Shown here: positions 7,831 to 15,518 of the stretch, piece by piece | Layout of the letters: each line of letters starts with the position of its first letter | Numbering within the stretch: the first letter of the stretch is position 1 | NCBI GenBank assembly: GCA_025996895.1 | Contig: BNTW01000033.1 | Span: 1 to 28,655, forward strand | Source: Bacteroidia bacterium | GTDB taxonomy: Bacteria; Bacteroidota; Bacteroidia; Bacteroidales; Azobacteroidaceae | DNA length: 28,655 nt | Reading direction: 5' to 3' | Program-made: the position numbers and the translations under genes | Notes under the pieces: generated by a model | What the model was told of the DNA's origin: nothing | Database searches by the model: none | What the model saw: the letters and a program-made list of their open reading frames with translations, nothing else

Positions 7831-8187
7831 ATGGAAAGAAGAAGATTTTTTTGGGTTATCCCCTTGGGAGTGTTGGCAATCGCCGGTTTCAGTGCCGTTG
7901 TGATGTTATTGTGGAATTGGCTCATTCCGTCGATTTTCGGCTGGGCGGTCATTAATTTTTGGCAGGCATTAGGATTGTTGGCTTTGACGCGCATTTTGTT
8001 TGGCGGTTTCGGGTTCAAACACCGGATGCATGCAGGCAGATGGGGACATCACCACAACCCTATCCGCGAAAAATGGATGCAGATGACGTCCGAAGAACGC
8101 AAAGAATTTTTGCGCAAGCGGCATTTCGGACCTGGCTGCGGACATGATTTTTTCGGAGAAGAAGAAAATACTGAAAAAAAAGATTGA
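7831..8187 (+). CDS. Small two-helix membrane protein preceding an ECF sigma factor (118 aa)
   Basis: A basic start (MERRRFF) leads into two hydrophobic segments at about residues 7-30 (WVIPLGVLAIAGFSAVVMLLWNW) and 36-58 (FGWAVINFWQALGLLALTRILF). A His/Gly-rich hinge (HAGRWGHHHN) and a charged cytoplasmic-looking tail with MTSEERKEFLRKRHFGPGCGHDFF follow. The 3' end overlaps the sigma gene if the latter starts at 8144. Small proteins of this shape next to ECF sigma factors recur in Bacteroidota. I infer a role as membrane regulator or anti-sigma-like partner. The His/Cys content of the tail would allow metal sensing, but nothing proves it. Confidence 0.8.
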   Translation: MERRRFFWVIPLGVLAIAGFSAVVMLLWNWLIPSIFGWAVINFWQALGLLALTRILFGGFGFKHRMHAGRWGHHHNPIREKWMQMTSEERKEFLRKRHFGPGCGHDFFGEEENTEKKD

Positions 8188-8755
8188 CGTGGCAAAGGCG
8201 CAACAACAAGATCTCGAAAAACTGATTGCAGAATATCAGCCGCAGATCCGGTCATTTATCCGCAAACGGATAGCGAACAAGGAAGATGCGGAAGATATTT
8301 TGCAAGATGTTTTTTATCAGTTGGTTAAAACGGTCAATACAGCCCTGAATCCGATTGAAGAGGTAGCGGCCTGGCTCTACCGCGTGACACGAAACACGAT
8401 CATTAACCATGGTATTAAAAAACGTGAAGAAGAACTGCCGGTCTATCAGAGCAAAGAAAGTGACGAGGAGATTGTCAAAGATTTTTCGGAAGTCCTGTTT
8501 AACAACGAAACATCGGCTTCGCCCGAAACGGAATATCTTCGTTCCTTAGTTTGGACAGCGTTGGAAACCGCACTCGCAGAACTTCCGCCCGAACAGCGCG
8601 AAATTTATGAATTAACCGAATTCGACGGTATTCCGGTGAAAGAAATTGCCCAAACTACCGGCGTGACGGTCAATACCTTGCTGTCGCGAAAGCATTATGC
8701 GGTACTGCACTTGCGGAAACGGATGAAAGATTTATATTACGAATTGATTTATTAA
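8144..8755 (+). CDS. ECF-type RNA polymerase sigma factor
   Basis: Sigma70 region 2 spans about residues 22-95, with ANKEDAEDILQDVFYQLVK and AAWLYRVTRNTIINHGIKKREEE for core binding and -10 melting. Region 4 lies at about 140-198, with LAELPPEQREIYELTEFDGIPVKEIAQTTGVTVNTLLSRKHYA forming the -35 binding helix-turn-helix. No region 3 is present, as expected for ECF sigma factors. Start is ambiguous. ATG 8144 overlaps the upstream gene by 44 bp, whereas GTG 8189 lies just after that gene's stop and gives a 188-residue protein beginning VAKAQQQDLEKLI. The co-transcribed membrane protein is the likely regulator. The downstream gene is convergent, with 14 bp between stops. Confidence 0.92.
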   Translation: MIFSEKKKILKKKIDVAKAQQQDLEKLIAEYQPQIRSFIRKRIANKEDAEDILQDVFYQLVKTVNTALNPIEEVAAWLYRVTRNTIINHGIKKREEELPVYQSKESDEEIVKDFSEVLFNNETSASPETEYLRSLVWTALETALAELPPEQREIYELTEFDGIPVKEIAQTTGVTVNTLLSRKHYAVLHLRKRMKDLYYELIY

Positions 8756-8769
8756 ATTATGGAAGGTAG

Positions 8770-9360
8770 CTATCGGGCTGGCTCGACTTTCCCCTTTTCA
8801 TATTCTTTCACTGCATATTCTAATTCCTCGTACCATTCCTTGCCGAACTTCCGTATCAACGGCTCTTTTAAAAACTGATAGACGCGAATGTTTTCCTTTT
8901 TTCCCAACAGGCAGGCGGCTTCGCAGACACTCCAGCGGTGGTAATTGACGGCGCGAAAGCCTTTGTAGTTGGCTACGCGGACGGGATACAAATGGCAGGA
9001 AATTGGCTTGTAGAAATCGGTTTTGCCCGCGCGAAAGGCTTTTTCAATAGCACAACCACAGATACCTTTTTCGTCGTAGCAAGTGAAAACGCAGTCTTCA
9101 CCTTGGACGATGGACGTTACAAATTCGCCGTCTTCATCCAGATAAACAACGCCTTGCCGTTCGATAACGGCTTTTGCTTTGTCGGACAAATCATTCCAAA
9201 TAACCGGCAAAACCACTTCCAATTCAGCGATTTCGTCTTTTTCGACCGGTGCACCTGATTCTCCTTCCACACAGCAAATCCCCTGACAGGCAGATAAATC
9301 ACAAAGAAAATATTCTTCCCAAACGTCGGGACTAATGATTGTGTCCTGTATCTGCAACAT
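8770..9360 (-). CDS. DUF3109 family cysteine-rich protein
   Basis: From the ATG at 9360 the protein is 196 aa and begins [20 protein letters not shown]. The Cys cluster [11 protein letters not shown] (residues 20-30), followed by [20 protein letters not shown] and SCHLYPVRV, places it in the DUF3109/YkgJ-like zinc- or iron-cluster group. The open frame extends upstream to 9429, but the added residues do not resemble the family, so the internal start is preferred. It then overlaps the end of pyrC by 29 bp. The function of the family is unknown. Cysteines and His suggest metal binding. Confidence 0.88.
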   Translation of the reverse strand: MLQIQDTIISPDVWEEYFLCDLSACQGICCVEGESGAPVEKDEIAELEVVLPVIWNDLSDKAKAVIERQGVVYLDEDGEFVTSIVQGEDCVFTCYDEKGICGCAIEKAFRAGKTDFYKPISCHLYPVRVANYKGFRAVNYHRWSVCEAACLLGKKENIRVYQFLKEPLIRKFGKEWYEELEYAVKEYEKGKVEPAR

Positions 9361-10738
9361 ATTCCAATTCTTTTGCACGGAAATTTTCTTCAAAAAAACT
9401 TTCCTGTTCATCATACACAACCGTATCATACACTAAACGCCCATTGACAAATGTTTTGACAACTTTGTGCGAAAATGTTTCGCCTTCCAACGGCGACCAG
9501 CCGCATTTATACAGCAAATTTTCTTTGCCGACCGTCCAGGATTGATTGGGATCGACCAGCACCAAATCGGCGTAATAGCCTTCACGAATATATCCGCGGT
9601 CTTTGATACCGAACAACTCCGCCGGATTGTGCGCCATTTTCTGCACAACCAACTCTTCGGTGAAAACGCCTTGCCGGCACAATTCCAGCATCACGGTCAA
9701 AGCGTGTTGCACCATCGGTCCGCCGGAAGCCGCTTGGAGACACGATCCTTGTTTTTCTTCCCACGTGTGCGGGGCATGGTCAGTCGCGACGACGTCCAAT
9801 TTTCCGTCGCGCAACGCTTGGCGCAGTGCTTCCCGGTCGGCACGGGTTTTGACCGCCGGATTCCACTTGATACGGTTGCCCAATCGCGCATAATCTTCGT
9901 CGCTAAACCACAAATGATGGATACAGACTTCGCCGGTTATTCGTTTCTCTTTCAATGGATTGGCTTCCAGCAATTCCATTTCCTTTGCTGTCGATAAATG
10001 AAAAAGGTGTAAGCGCGCATCGTGTTTTTTTGCCAAGGCGACTGCTTCGCTCGAAGAATCGTAACAAGCCTCCGCACTTCGGATTTTCGGATGAAACGAA
10101 ATATCCAAGTCTTCGCCAAACTCGCGAGTATATTTTTCTTTATTAGCACAAATAATCGCTTCACTTTCGCAATGAACGGCAATAATTTTAGGTATTTCGG
10201 CAAAAATCTTATCTAATGTCTGTGGATTATCTACCAGCATATTGCCGGTCGAAGCTCCCATAAAAACCTTGACGGCAGGCGCACGCCGGACTGCCGGCTT
10301 TTTCAATTCGTCTAAATTATCATTGGTCGCGCCCATGAAAAAAGCGTAATTTGCAAAAGATTCCCGCGAAGCGCGTTCGTATTTATCATTCAAAGCCTCA
10401 ACAGTTGTCGTTTGCGGAAGCGTATTCGGCATATCCATAAACGAAGTGATTCCTCCTGCTACCGCCGCCCGCGATTCGCTGTGTATATCACCTTTGTGTG
10501 TCAATCCCGGCTCGCGAAAATGCACTTGGTCGTCAATCATGCCGGGCAAGAGCAACAGACCGGTCGCATCAATTATTTGGATACACGATGCACGGTGCAC
10601 GGTGCACGATGAAAGACCCTTGTCGTGTACCGTGTACCGTGTATCGTGCACCGATTTTATCCGTTCGCCTTCAATCAGCACATCGGCTTGATAGCGTCTG
10701 CCCTCGTTAATGACCGTCGCGTTTTGTATTAAAATCAT
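9332..10738 (-). CDS. pyrC: Dihydroorotase
   Basis: It cyclises carbamoyl aspartate to dihydroorotate in pyrimidine synthesis. Bacteroidales hallmarks are [32 protein letters not shown], the carbamylated-lysine region [26 protein letters not shown] and [11 protein letters not shown]. Start at 10738 overlaps the glycosyltransferase stop as ATGA; 12 further upstream in-frame codons lie in that gene. The protein is 468 aa, longer than the roughly 445-450 I expect. Residues about 29-53, between GERIKSV and IIDATG, are an odd Val-His/Cys-rich stretch ([18 protein letters not shown]) encoded by a palindromic repeat (10580-10655). The C-terminus also has an acidic extension. The active-site parts look intact. 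Confidence 0.95.
   Translation of the reverse strand: MILIQNATVINEGRRYQADVLIEGERIKSVHDTRYTVHDKGLSSCTVHRASCIQIIDATGLLLLPGMIDDQVHFREPGLTHKGDIHSESRAAVAGGITSFMDMPNTLPQTTTVEALNDKYERASRESFANYAFFMGATNDNLDELKKPAVRRAPAVKVFMGASTGNMLVDNPQTLDKIFAEIPKIIAVHCESEAIICANKEKYTREFGEDLDISFHPKIRSAEACYDSSSEAVALAKKHDARLHLFHLSTAKEMELLEANPLKEKRITGEVCIHHLWFSDEDYARLGNRIKWNPAVKTRADREALRQALRDGKLDVVATDHAPHTWEEKQGSCLQAASGGPMVQHALTVMLELCRQGVFTEELVVQKMAHNPAELFGIKDRGYIREGYYADLVLVDPNQSWTVGKENLLYKCGWSPLEGETFSHKVVKTFVNGRLVYDTVVYDEQESFFEENFRAKELEYVADTGHNH
10580..10655. repeat. 76-bp imperfect palindrome translated in frame inside pyrC
   Basis: Two arms of about 31 nt face each other across a short AAAGACCCTT-like loop (about 10612-10621). 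Each arm is built from iterations of a heptamer near GCACGGT (left arm) or GTACCGT (right arm). Aligning one arm with the reverse complement of the other, I count 25 matches of 31, and all six differences are transitions. The palindrome is open in the pyrC frame and sits in the variable loop before IIDATG. It resembles dispersed palindromic elements that tolerate translation, such as those described in Rickettsia, but I have no evidence of relatedness. Confidence 0.85.
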
Positions 10739-11469
10739 TTTTTCTGCGGATAGGAATGAAATAAACTGTGCCATTTGAGTTGAATGACGCCGAACAAAGC
10801 CTCGCCAAAAATTCCTCCGCTCATTTTAGAAACGCCCAACACCCGGTTTACAAAGATAATGGGGATTTCTTTCAACGTAAATCCACATTTGTAAGCCGTA
10901 TATTTCATTTCGATTTGGAACGCATAGCCTTTGAAACGAATTTTGTCTAACTCCATCGTTTCCAACACCTTACGCCGATAACAAACAAAGCCTGCGGTGG
11001 TATCATTCACATTTAATCCCGAAACCAGACGCACATATTTGGACGCAAAATAAGAAAGCAACACCCGCGAAATAGGCCAATTCACCACATTAACACCGGT
11101 GATGTAGCGCGAGCCGATAGCCACGTCCGCGTCCTCTTCTGCGCAAGCTTGGTGGAGACGAAGTAAATCGGCTGGATTGTGCGAAAAATCGGCATCCATC
11201 TCGAAAATATATTGATAATCGCGCTTCAATGCCCAATCGAAACCAGCCAAATAAGCCGTCCCCAAGCCCAATTTGCCTTTACGTTCGAGCAGAAACAACC
11301 CGCTGAATTCCGTCTGTAACTCTTTGACAATCTGCGCCGTTCCATCGGGCGAGCCGTCGTCAATAATGAGAATATCAAATGGGTTCCCCAGCGAAAACAC
11401 CGTCCGAATCATTCGTTCGATATTTTCCTTTTCGTTATACGTGGGTATCAACACCAAACAATCGCTCAT
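10735..11469 (-). CDS. Polyprenol monophosphomannose synthase-like glycosyltransferase (GT2)
   Basis: GT-A fold family 2 enzyme of the dolichol-phosphate mannosyltransferase type, likely transferring a sugar from a nucleotide donor to a polyprenyl phosphate at the cytoplasmic membrane. Motifs are [26 protein letters not shown], the DxD-containing [10 protein letters not shown] and [24 protein letters not shown] and the C-terminal [14 protein letters not shown] are also typical. No membrane anchor is seen, so it is a soluble or peripheral form of 244 aa. The start at 11469 is chosen over 11493 because a -7 promoter box lies at 11491-11498. Its stop overlaps pyrC by ATGA; the two genes share no obvious pathway. 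Confidence 0.92.
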   Translation of the reverse strand: MSDCLVLIPTYNEKENIERMIRTVFSLGNPFDILIIDDGSPDGTAQIVKELQTEFSGLFLLERKGKLGLGTAYLAGFDWALKRDYQYIFEMDADFSHNPADLLRLHQACAEEDADVAIGSRYITGVNVVNWPISRVLLSYFASKYVRLVSGLNVNDTTAGFVCYRRKVLETMELDKIRFKGYAFQIEMKYTAYKCGFTLKEIPIIFVNRVLGVSKMSGGIFGEALFGVIQLKWHSLFHSYPQKK

Positions 11470-11490
11470 TTTTATATTATTTTTAGGCAT

Positions 11491-11498
11491 CAAATATA
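11491..11498 (-). promoter_or_regulatory. -7 box for the glycosyltransferase-pyrC-DUF3109 operon
   Basis: On the minus strand TATATTTG fits TAnnTTTG, 22 bp before ATG 11469. It overlaps the alternative ATG at 11493, arguing against that start. No convincing -33 box is seen. Confidence 0.5.
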
Positions 11499-11523
11499 GA
11501 TAAATTTTTTTATATATCAGTAC

Positions 11524-12186
11524 TCACCAATTTATCTTTGTCTGTCCCGTCTGTTCCAAATATTGATTGGCTTTACTGAACGGTTTGCTGCCGAAAAAGC
11601 CGCGATAGACAGAGAGGGGCGAGGGATGTGCCGATTTCAGGATTAAATGCCGGGAAGGGTCGATGAACGCACCTTTGCGCTGGGCATACGAGCCCCAGAG
11701 AATAAAAACGATATGTTCTTTTTCTTCGGCAATCTTGTGAATGACCGCATCGGTAAATTCTTCCCAGCCTTTGTTCTGATGCGAGCCGGCGTAATGTGCC
11801 TGCACGGTCAGCGTGGCGTTGAGCAGCAAAACACCTTGTTCTGCCCAGCGTTCCAGATTGCCCGAACGTTGAGGCTGAATACTCAAATCGTCCTGCAACT
11901 CTTTGTAAATGTTTTGCAACGAAGGCGGCAGCGGAATGCCGTCATTCACCGAAAAACACAAGCCGTGTGCTTGTCCCGGCTCATGATAGGGGTCTTGTCC
12001 CAAAATCACCACTTTCACTTGGTCGAAAGGTGTCTTTTCAAAAGCATTGAAAATCTGGCTGCCCTTTGGATAAATTCGCTTGGAAGTGTATTCCTGCCTC
12101 ACAAAATCAGTCAGATTAGCGAAATACGGCTTGTCAAATTCGCTCGCTAATTTCTCTTTCCACGATTGTTCTATCTTTACCTCCAT
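11524..12186 (-). CDS. ung: Uracil-DNA glycosylase, family 1
   Basis: Removes uracil from DNA in base excision repair. The water-activating motif GQDPYH is at residues 63-68 (Asp65 catalytic), FSV at 78-80 lies in the uracil pocket, LLLNATLTV is at 120-128, and the DNA-intercalating loop HPSPLS at 187-192. Length of 220 aa is standard. It is the third-to-last step of the long minus-strand series. A 39-bp gap separates it from lptD and a 54-bp gap with a -7 box precedes the glycosyltransferase. Confidence 0.97.
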   Translation of the reverse strand: MEVKIEQSWKEKLASEFDKPYFANLTDFVRQEYTSKRIYPKGSQIFNAFEKTPFDQVKVVILGQDPYHEPGQAHGLCFSVNDGIPLPPSLQNIYKELQDDLSIQPQRSGNLERWAEQGVLLLNATLTVQAHYAGSHQNKGWEEFTDAVIHKIAEEKEHIVFILWGSYAQRKGAFIDPSRHLILKSAHPSPLSVYRGFFGSKPFSKANQYLEQTGQTKINW

Positions 12187-12200
12187 AATCTATTTATTTC

Positions 12201-12224
12201 ACTCTCAATTCTCCACTCTCAATT
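12201..12224. repeat. Short direct repeat in the lptD-ung gap
   Basis: ACTCTCAATT occurs twice (12201-12210 and 12215-12224) with a 14-bp period, just after the lptD stop. Similar low-complexity repeats are frequent between genes in Bacteroidota; no function is visible. Confidence 0.55.
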
Positions 12225-12225
12225 C

Positions 12226-14979
12226 TTATTCGCCCCAATTCATGGCGTCGCGATAATTACTGCTTTGTTCGTATTTCAAATCATGCAACAGCGAGGAATT
12301 GACGGCGATGGTAAAATTGTACGACTGCCACGGCCCCACCGGAATTATACTTGCCGACATCGACCAACAGTGCATTTGGCGCGAAACGCTGCATTGCATC
12401 GTCGTAAATTTCCTATTATCCACATCATAACTCGTACTGAAACTGAAACTCCAATTTTTCGTCGGCGTAATGCTTCCGTAAATCCCTAAATTGCTTTGAT
12501 TCATTTTGTAAGGATATTCCCTTTTTTCTTTATCAAAATTCGCACGGTCGTAGCCAAAACCAATGGAATAGTTGAGGCTCAAACTCCAGGGGATACTCAG
12601 CAAAAAATAGCCGTCTTCATCGTAATTTTCGTCCTTTTCTTTATGCTTTCGTAACGAAGTTTGAGAAGCTTTATTTGTTTCGACAGAATCGTCATCGGAT
12701 TCCATATTTTCCGATGAAATGGGCGTTTTTTCCTCTCCTTCGTCCTTTTTATCTCCTTTCTTGAACAGGTTTTTAAAAGTATCATTATTGAAGGTATAAG
12801 AAAACGAAGTAGAAGTCCCCATAAACCGCCCGAAGCCTTTGCCGTTCAGAATACGGAGTTTATTAATATTCTGTCCGTTTTCGCCATATTGATAAATATC
12901 GAATACCCCGCCGACATTCCAGTTAAATTTACCCCATTTCAACCGTAAATTAACCGTCGGATTACTCCAATTAAGAGAATCGGCCAGAAAATTATAACTC
13001 GTATTTATCGAAAGTCCGTCAATCAAACTGATTTTTTTCAGGGAGTCCGTGCCGGCTATCGGCGTTTTCATTTCCAAATTATTATCCAAGCCGATACTCA
13101 TCGCACCGGTCTGCCCTTTGCCCGGAACACCGAATAATTGCCCCTGATAGGGCGAATAGGTCGTGCTTTTTACCGCCCAATTTTCTTTATCGAAATAGGT
13201 GACGGGTATGTAATAATTATAGCCCGGAGCACTGAAATCAGGTGCACCGGAAAAACTGATAGAAGGCGTCAATACGTGGCGAATTTGTGTCTTTTTTGCC
13301 CATTTGCCGAAAATACCCCAAGGTTTATACATTCCGTAGAGTTTGGTGTTCATGCCGACACTCGCGCGATAATCATAAACCTGATAAAAACCGTGATGAA
13401 TGGTATCTTGCAGGATTCCCTCTGTAGGCTCATAGTACTTATCCGTTCGAGTAGTGTACCAACGGTTGGTGTAATCCATGCTGGGTGTAATCGTGATGTA
13501 TTTGAGCAGCGAAAAGGTCGCGCTTGTGCGGACATTGTGTTTCATGCCGTTTTTCCAATCGCGGATATAATTCTTTTTGAAAAAGTCGTATTCTTTTACG
13601 TTTTGAATACTACTTTGAAGTACACCGTTGTAACTCAACCGGATAGCTTCGTACCATTTCGGTGCGCCGACTTGCTCTTTCCGTTTGAACGGATAAATAT
13701 CGCGCATCGTGATAGTCAAATTCGGCAGGGTTACGCTCAAGGTCGTATCCCGCGAAGTTTGGTTAATGGAAGTGGCCATCGTAAATGAAAATGGACTGTT
13801 GGACGGACGGTAAGAGTAATTTACGCTCGACGATTTGGTGTTATCCGTGTATGCCCCGGAGTTTAGCCGGTTTAAATCGTTACGGTCGTATCCACTTGTC
13901 GTTAAATTGACACTCGCGGAAAAACTACCGAACGGATTGGCTTTTGCGTCCTGTGTATGACTCCACGTTAAATTGAACGATTGTGTCCGGCTGTAATCCG
14001 AGCCTTCCATATCCTTCGTATCGCGGTCGCCGGAAATATTGACTAAATAACCGGCCTGTACATTTCCCGAAAATTTATACCGTTTCCGATAAGTTGAGTG
14101 TCCTTTCAGCCCCCACGAAAGATTGGTGTAAATCTCGCCGGTCAATGCCAAATCAACATAATCGTTGAATGCAAAATAATATCCGCCTTCGCGCAACGAA
14201 AAACCACGCCGCATTTCGTCGCCGTAAGTCGGCATGATAATCCCCGAAGCATATTTTTTGCTGAAAGGAAAAAAGGCAAAAGGAAGAGCCACCGGCAAAG
14301 GAACGCCCGCCACCACCAAATAGGCGGGGCCGGTAACCACGTTTTTGCCCGGACGCATTTTTGCTTTGGTCAGTTGCAAGTAAAAATCCGGATCGTCATG
14401 CTTGTCGCAAGTCGTGTAACGTCCATTCAGCAGAAACAAAACGTCATCCGGCATTTTCTTCGTCTGGGCAGCGGTCATGTAACCCTCTCCCTGTTGCGTG
14501 ATAACGTCATGAACAAACATTTTTTTCGTCTTGAAATTATACTGCGCCTGTTTCATTTCGTATTGCGTTTCGCCTTCCTTAAAAATCGGATAACCAAATT
14601 CTTCGCCGATAGAATCCAAGCCGAATGTGCCGTAAAGAGCACTGTTGTCGGCATCAACTTCAACGTATTCGCTGGTGAAATCAAGGTTTTTGTAATGTAC
14701 CGAGCCTTCACCGTACATGTAAATCATGTTGTGTCCGTCGAGCAACATTATCATCGAATCTTGGGAAGCATAATCGACCGGAGCATCAATGGCATTCGTT
14801 TTTTTAGGAACAGTATCCTGAACGATTTGGGAAGAATCAATTTTTACCGAATCCACCGGGATTTCTAGGGATATATCCCGATGGGAAAAATCACGCTGCG
14901 CCGAAACCGTTTGCTGTAAAATAAGACCAAACAAAACGATTCCAAGCCGTCCGACTTGATTTTTAAAACTGCTTTTCAA
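12226..14979 (-). CDS. lptD: LPS assembly outer-membrane protein, LptD-like
   Basis: A 917-residue outer-membrane protein expected to insert lipopolysaccharide into the outer leaflet. The signal peptide ends near TVSAQ (about residue 28). Residues about 70-240 form the OstA-like periplasmic jellyroll (SMIMLLDGHNMIYMYGEGSVHYKNLDF ... TCDKHDDPDFYLQL), matching the Bacteroides LptD family. GPAYLVVAGVPLPVALPFAFFPFS introduces the beta-barrel, whose alternating aromatic strands run to the C-terminus. A Lys/Glu/Asp-rich insertion (KKGDKKDEGEEKTPISSENMESDDDS) lies at about residues 735-760, probably in a loop. Its start overlaps the HD protein stop by four bases. The four-Cys disulfide pattern of E. 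coli LptD is not evident. Confidence 0.88.
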   Translation of the reverse strand: MKSSFKNQVGRLGIVLFGLILQQTVSAQRDFSHRDISLEIPVDSVKIDSSQIVQDTVPKKTNAIDAPVDYASQDSMIMLLDGHNMIYMYGEGSVHYKNLDFTSEYVEVDADNSALYGTFGLDSIGEEFGYPIFKEGETQYEMKQAQYNFKTKKMFVHDVITQQGEGYMTAAQTKKMPDDVLFLLNGRYTTCDKHDDPDFYLQLTKAKMRPGKNVVTGPAYLVVAGVPLPVALPFAFFPFSKKYASGIIMPTYGDEMRRGFSLREGGYYFAFNDYVDLALTGEIYTNLSWGLKGHSTYRKRYKFSGNVQAGYLVNISGDRDTKDMEGSDYSRTQSFNLTWSHTQDAKANPFGSFSASVNLTTSGYDRNDLNRLNSGAYTDNTKSSSVNYSYRPSNSPFSFTMATSINQTSRDTTLSVTLPNLTITMRDIYPFKRKEQVGAPKWYEAIRLSYNGVLQSSIQNVKEYDFFKKNYIRDWKNGMKHNVRTSATFSLLKYITITPSMDYTNRWYTTRTDKYYEPTEGILQDTIHHGFYQVYDYRASVGMNTKLYGMYKPWGIFGKWAKKTQIRHVLTPSISFSGAPDFSAPGYNYYIPVTYFDKENWAVKSTTYSPYQGQLFGVPGKGQTGAMSIGLDNNLEMKTPIAGTDSLKKISLIDGLSINTSYNFLADSLNWSNPTVNLRLKWGKFNWNVGGVFDIYQYGENGQNINKLRILNGKGFGRFMGTSTSFSYTFNNDTFKNLFKKGDKKDEGEEKTPISSENMESDDDSVETNKASQTSLRKHKEKDENYDEDGYFLLSIPWSLSLNYSIGFGYDRANFDKEKREYPYKMNQSNLGIYGSITPTKNWSFSFSTSYDVDNRKFTTMQCSVSRQMHCWSMSASIIPVGPWQSYNFTIAVNSSLLHDLKYEQSSNYRDAMNWGE

Positions 14980-15518
14980 CCCAAAAATAATTTTATCATT
15001 TCGTCTAACCGAAAAAGAATATCCTCTCCGTGTTTTGACATGCTTTTTCGTATTTTTTCGACCGGTTTTTCTCGTCCCAAATGCGATTTGGAATAAAATT
15101 TATCGGCAAAACAGACCATTTTTTCTTCCAATGTTTCGGGCAACATATTCCGCGCCGGAATGAGAAATCCGTTTTTCACAATTTCTTCCTTTGTCAGTCC
15201 CGCGCCGACGTGCCGTTCACAAACCAAAGCATGCCGTTCCAAGCCTTCCGCACGCAAGAGGTCTGCACCTAAATATCCATGGCAAATGTAAGGATATTCT
15301 CCGAAACAATAAATTTCGGGGGCGGAAGTTCGGAAAATGCCAATGTCATGCAACATCGCACTTTCATAAACAAAATCCGTATCTATTGCCCATTCAGGGT
15401 GCATACGTGCGATTTGAAGAGCTTTTTCCGCTACCGAACAACTGTGCGTGAACAAAATTCCGTAGGCTTTACTCCCTTCCGCGTAATATTTTTTAACAAT
15501 GTCCTCCGGATTTATCAT
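14976..15518 (-). CDS. HD domain-containing phosphohydrolase-like protein
   Basis: A 180-residue HD-fold protein. Metal-binding residues are His25 (FTHSCSVA), His57-Asp58 in MLHDIGIF, and His80 in YPYICHGYLGADLLR; a later conserved-looking EEKMVCFADKFYSK carries the distal Asp. It begins immediately after the gcvP stop with no gap and overlaps lptD by ATGA, so it is translated with them. The natural substrate is unknown; nucleotide or phosphate monoester hydrolysis is typical for the fold. Confidence 0.88.
   Translation of the reverse strand: MINPEDIVKKYYAEGSKAYGILFTHSCSVAEKALQIARMHPEWAIDTDFVYESAMLHDIGIFRTSAPEIYCFGEYPYICHGYLGADLLRAEGLERHALVCERHVGAGLTKEEIVKNGFLIPARNMLPETLEEKMVCFADKFYSKSHLGREKPVEKIRKSMSKHGEDILFRLDEMIKLFLG

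Noticed and set aside
9467..9997. 176-codon plus-strand frame opposite pyrC
   Set aside because: Antisense to conserved dihydroorotase motifs, no promoter, no motif of its own.
10580..10655. Iterated heptamers considered as a CRISPR-like or minisatellite array
   Set aside because: The repeats form two facing arms of a palindrome without spacers of constant length, and they are translated in pyrC.
13138..14868. Long plus-strand frames (216 and 256 codons) opposite lptD
   Set aside because: They are antisense shadows of a well-supported gene; the translations are rich in His/Arg/Phe/Ile with no recognisable motif, and no promoter precedes them.
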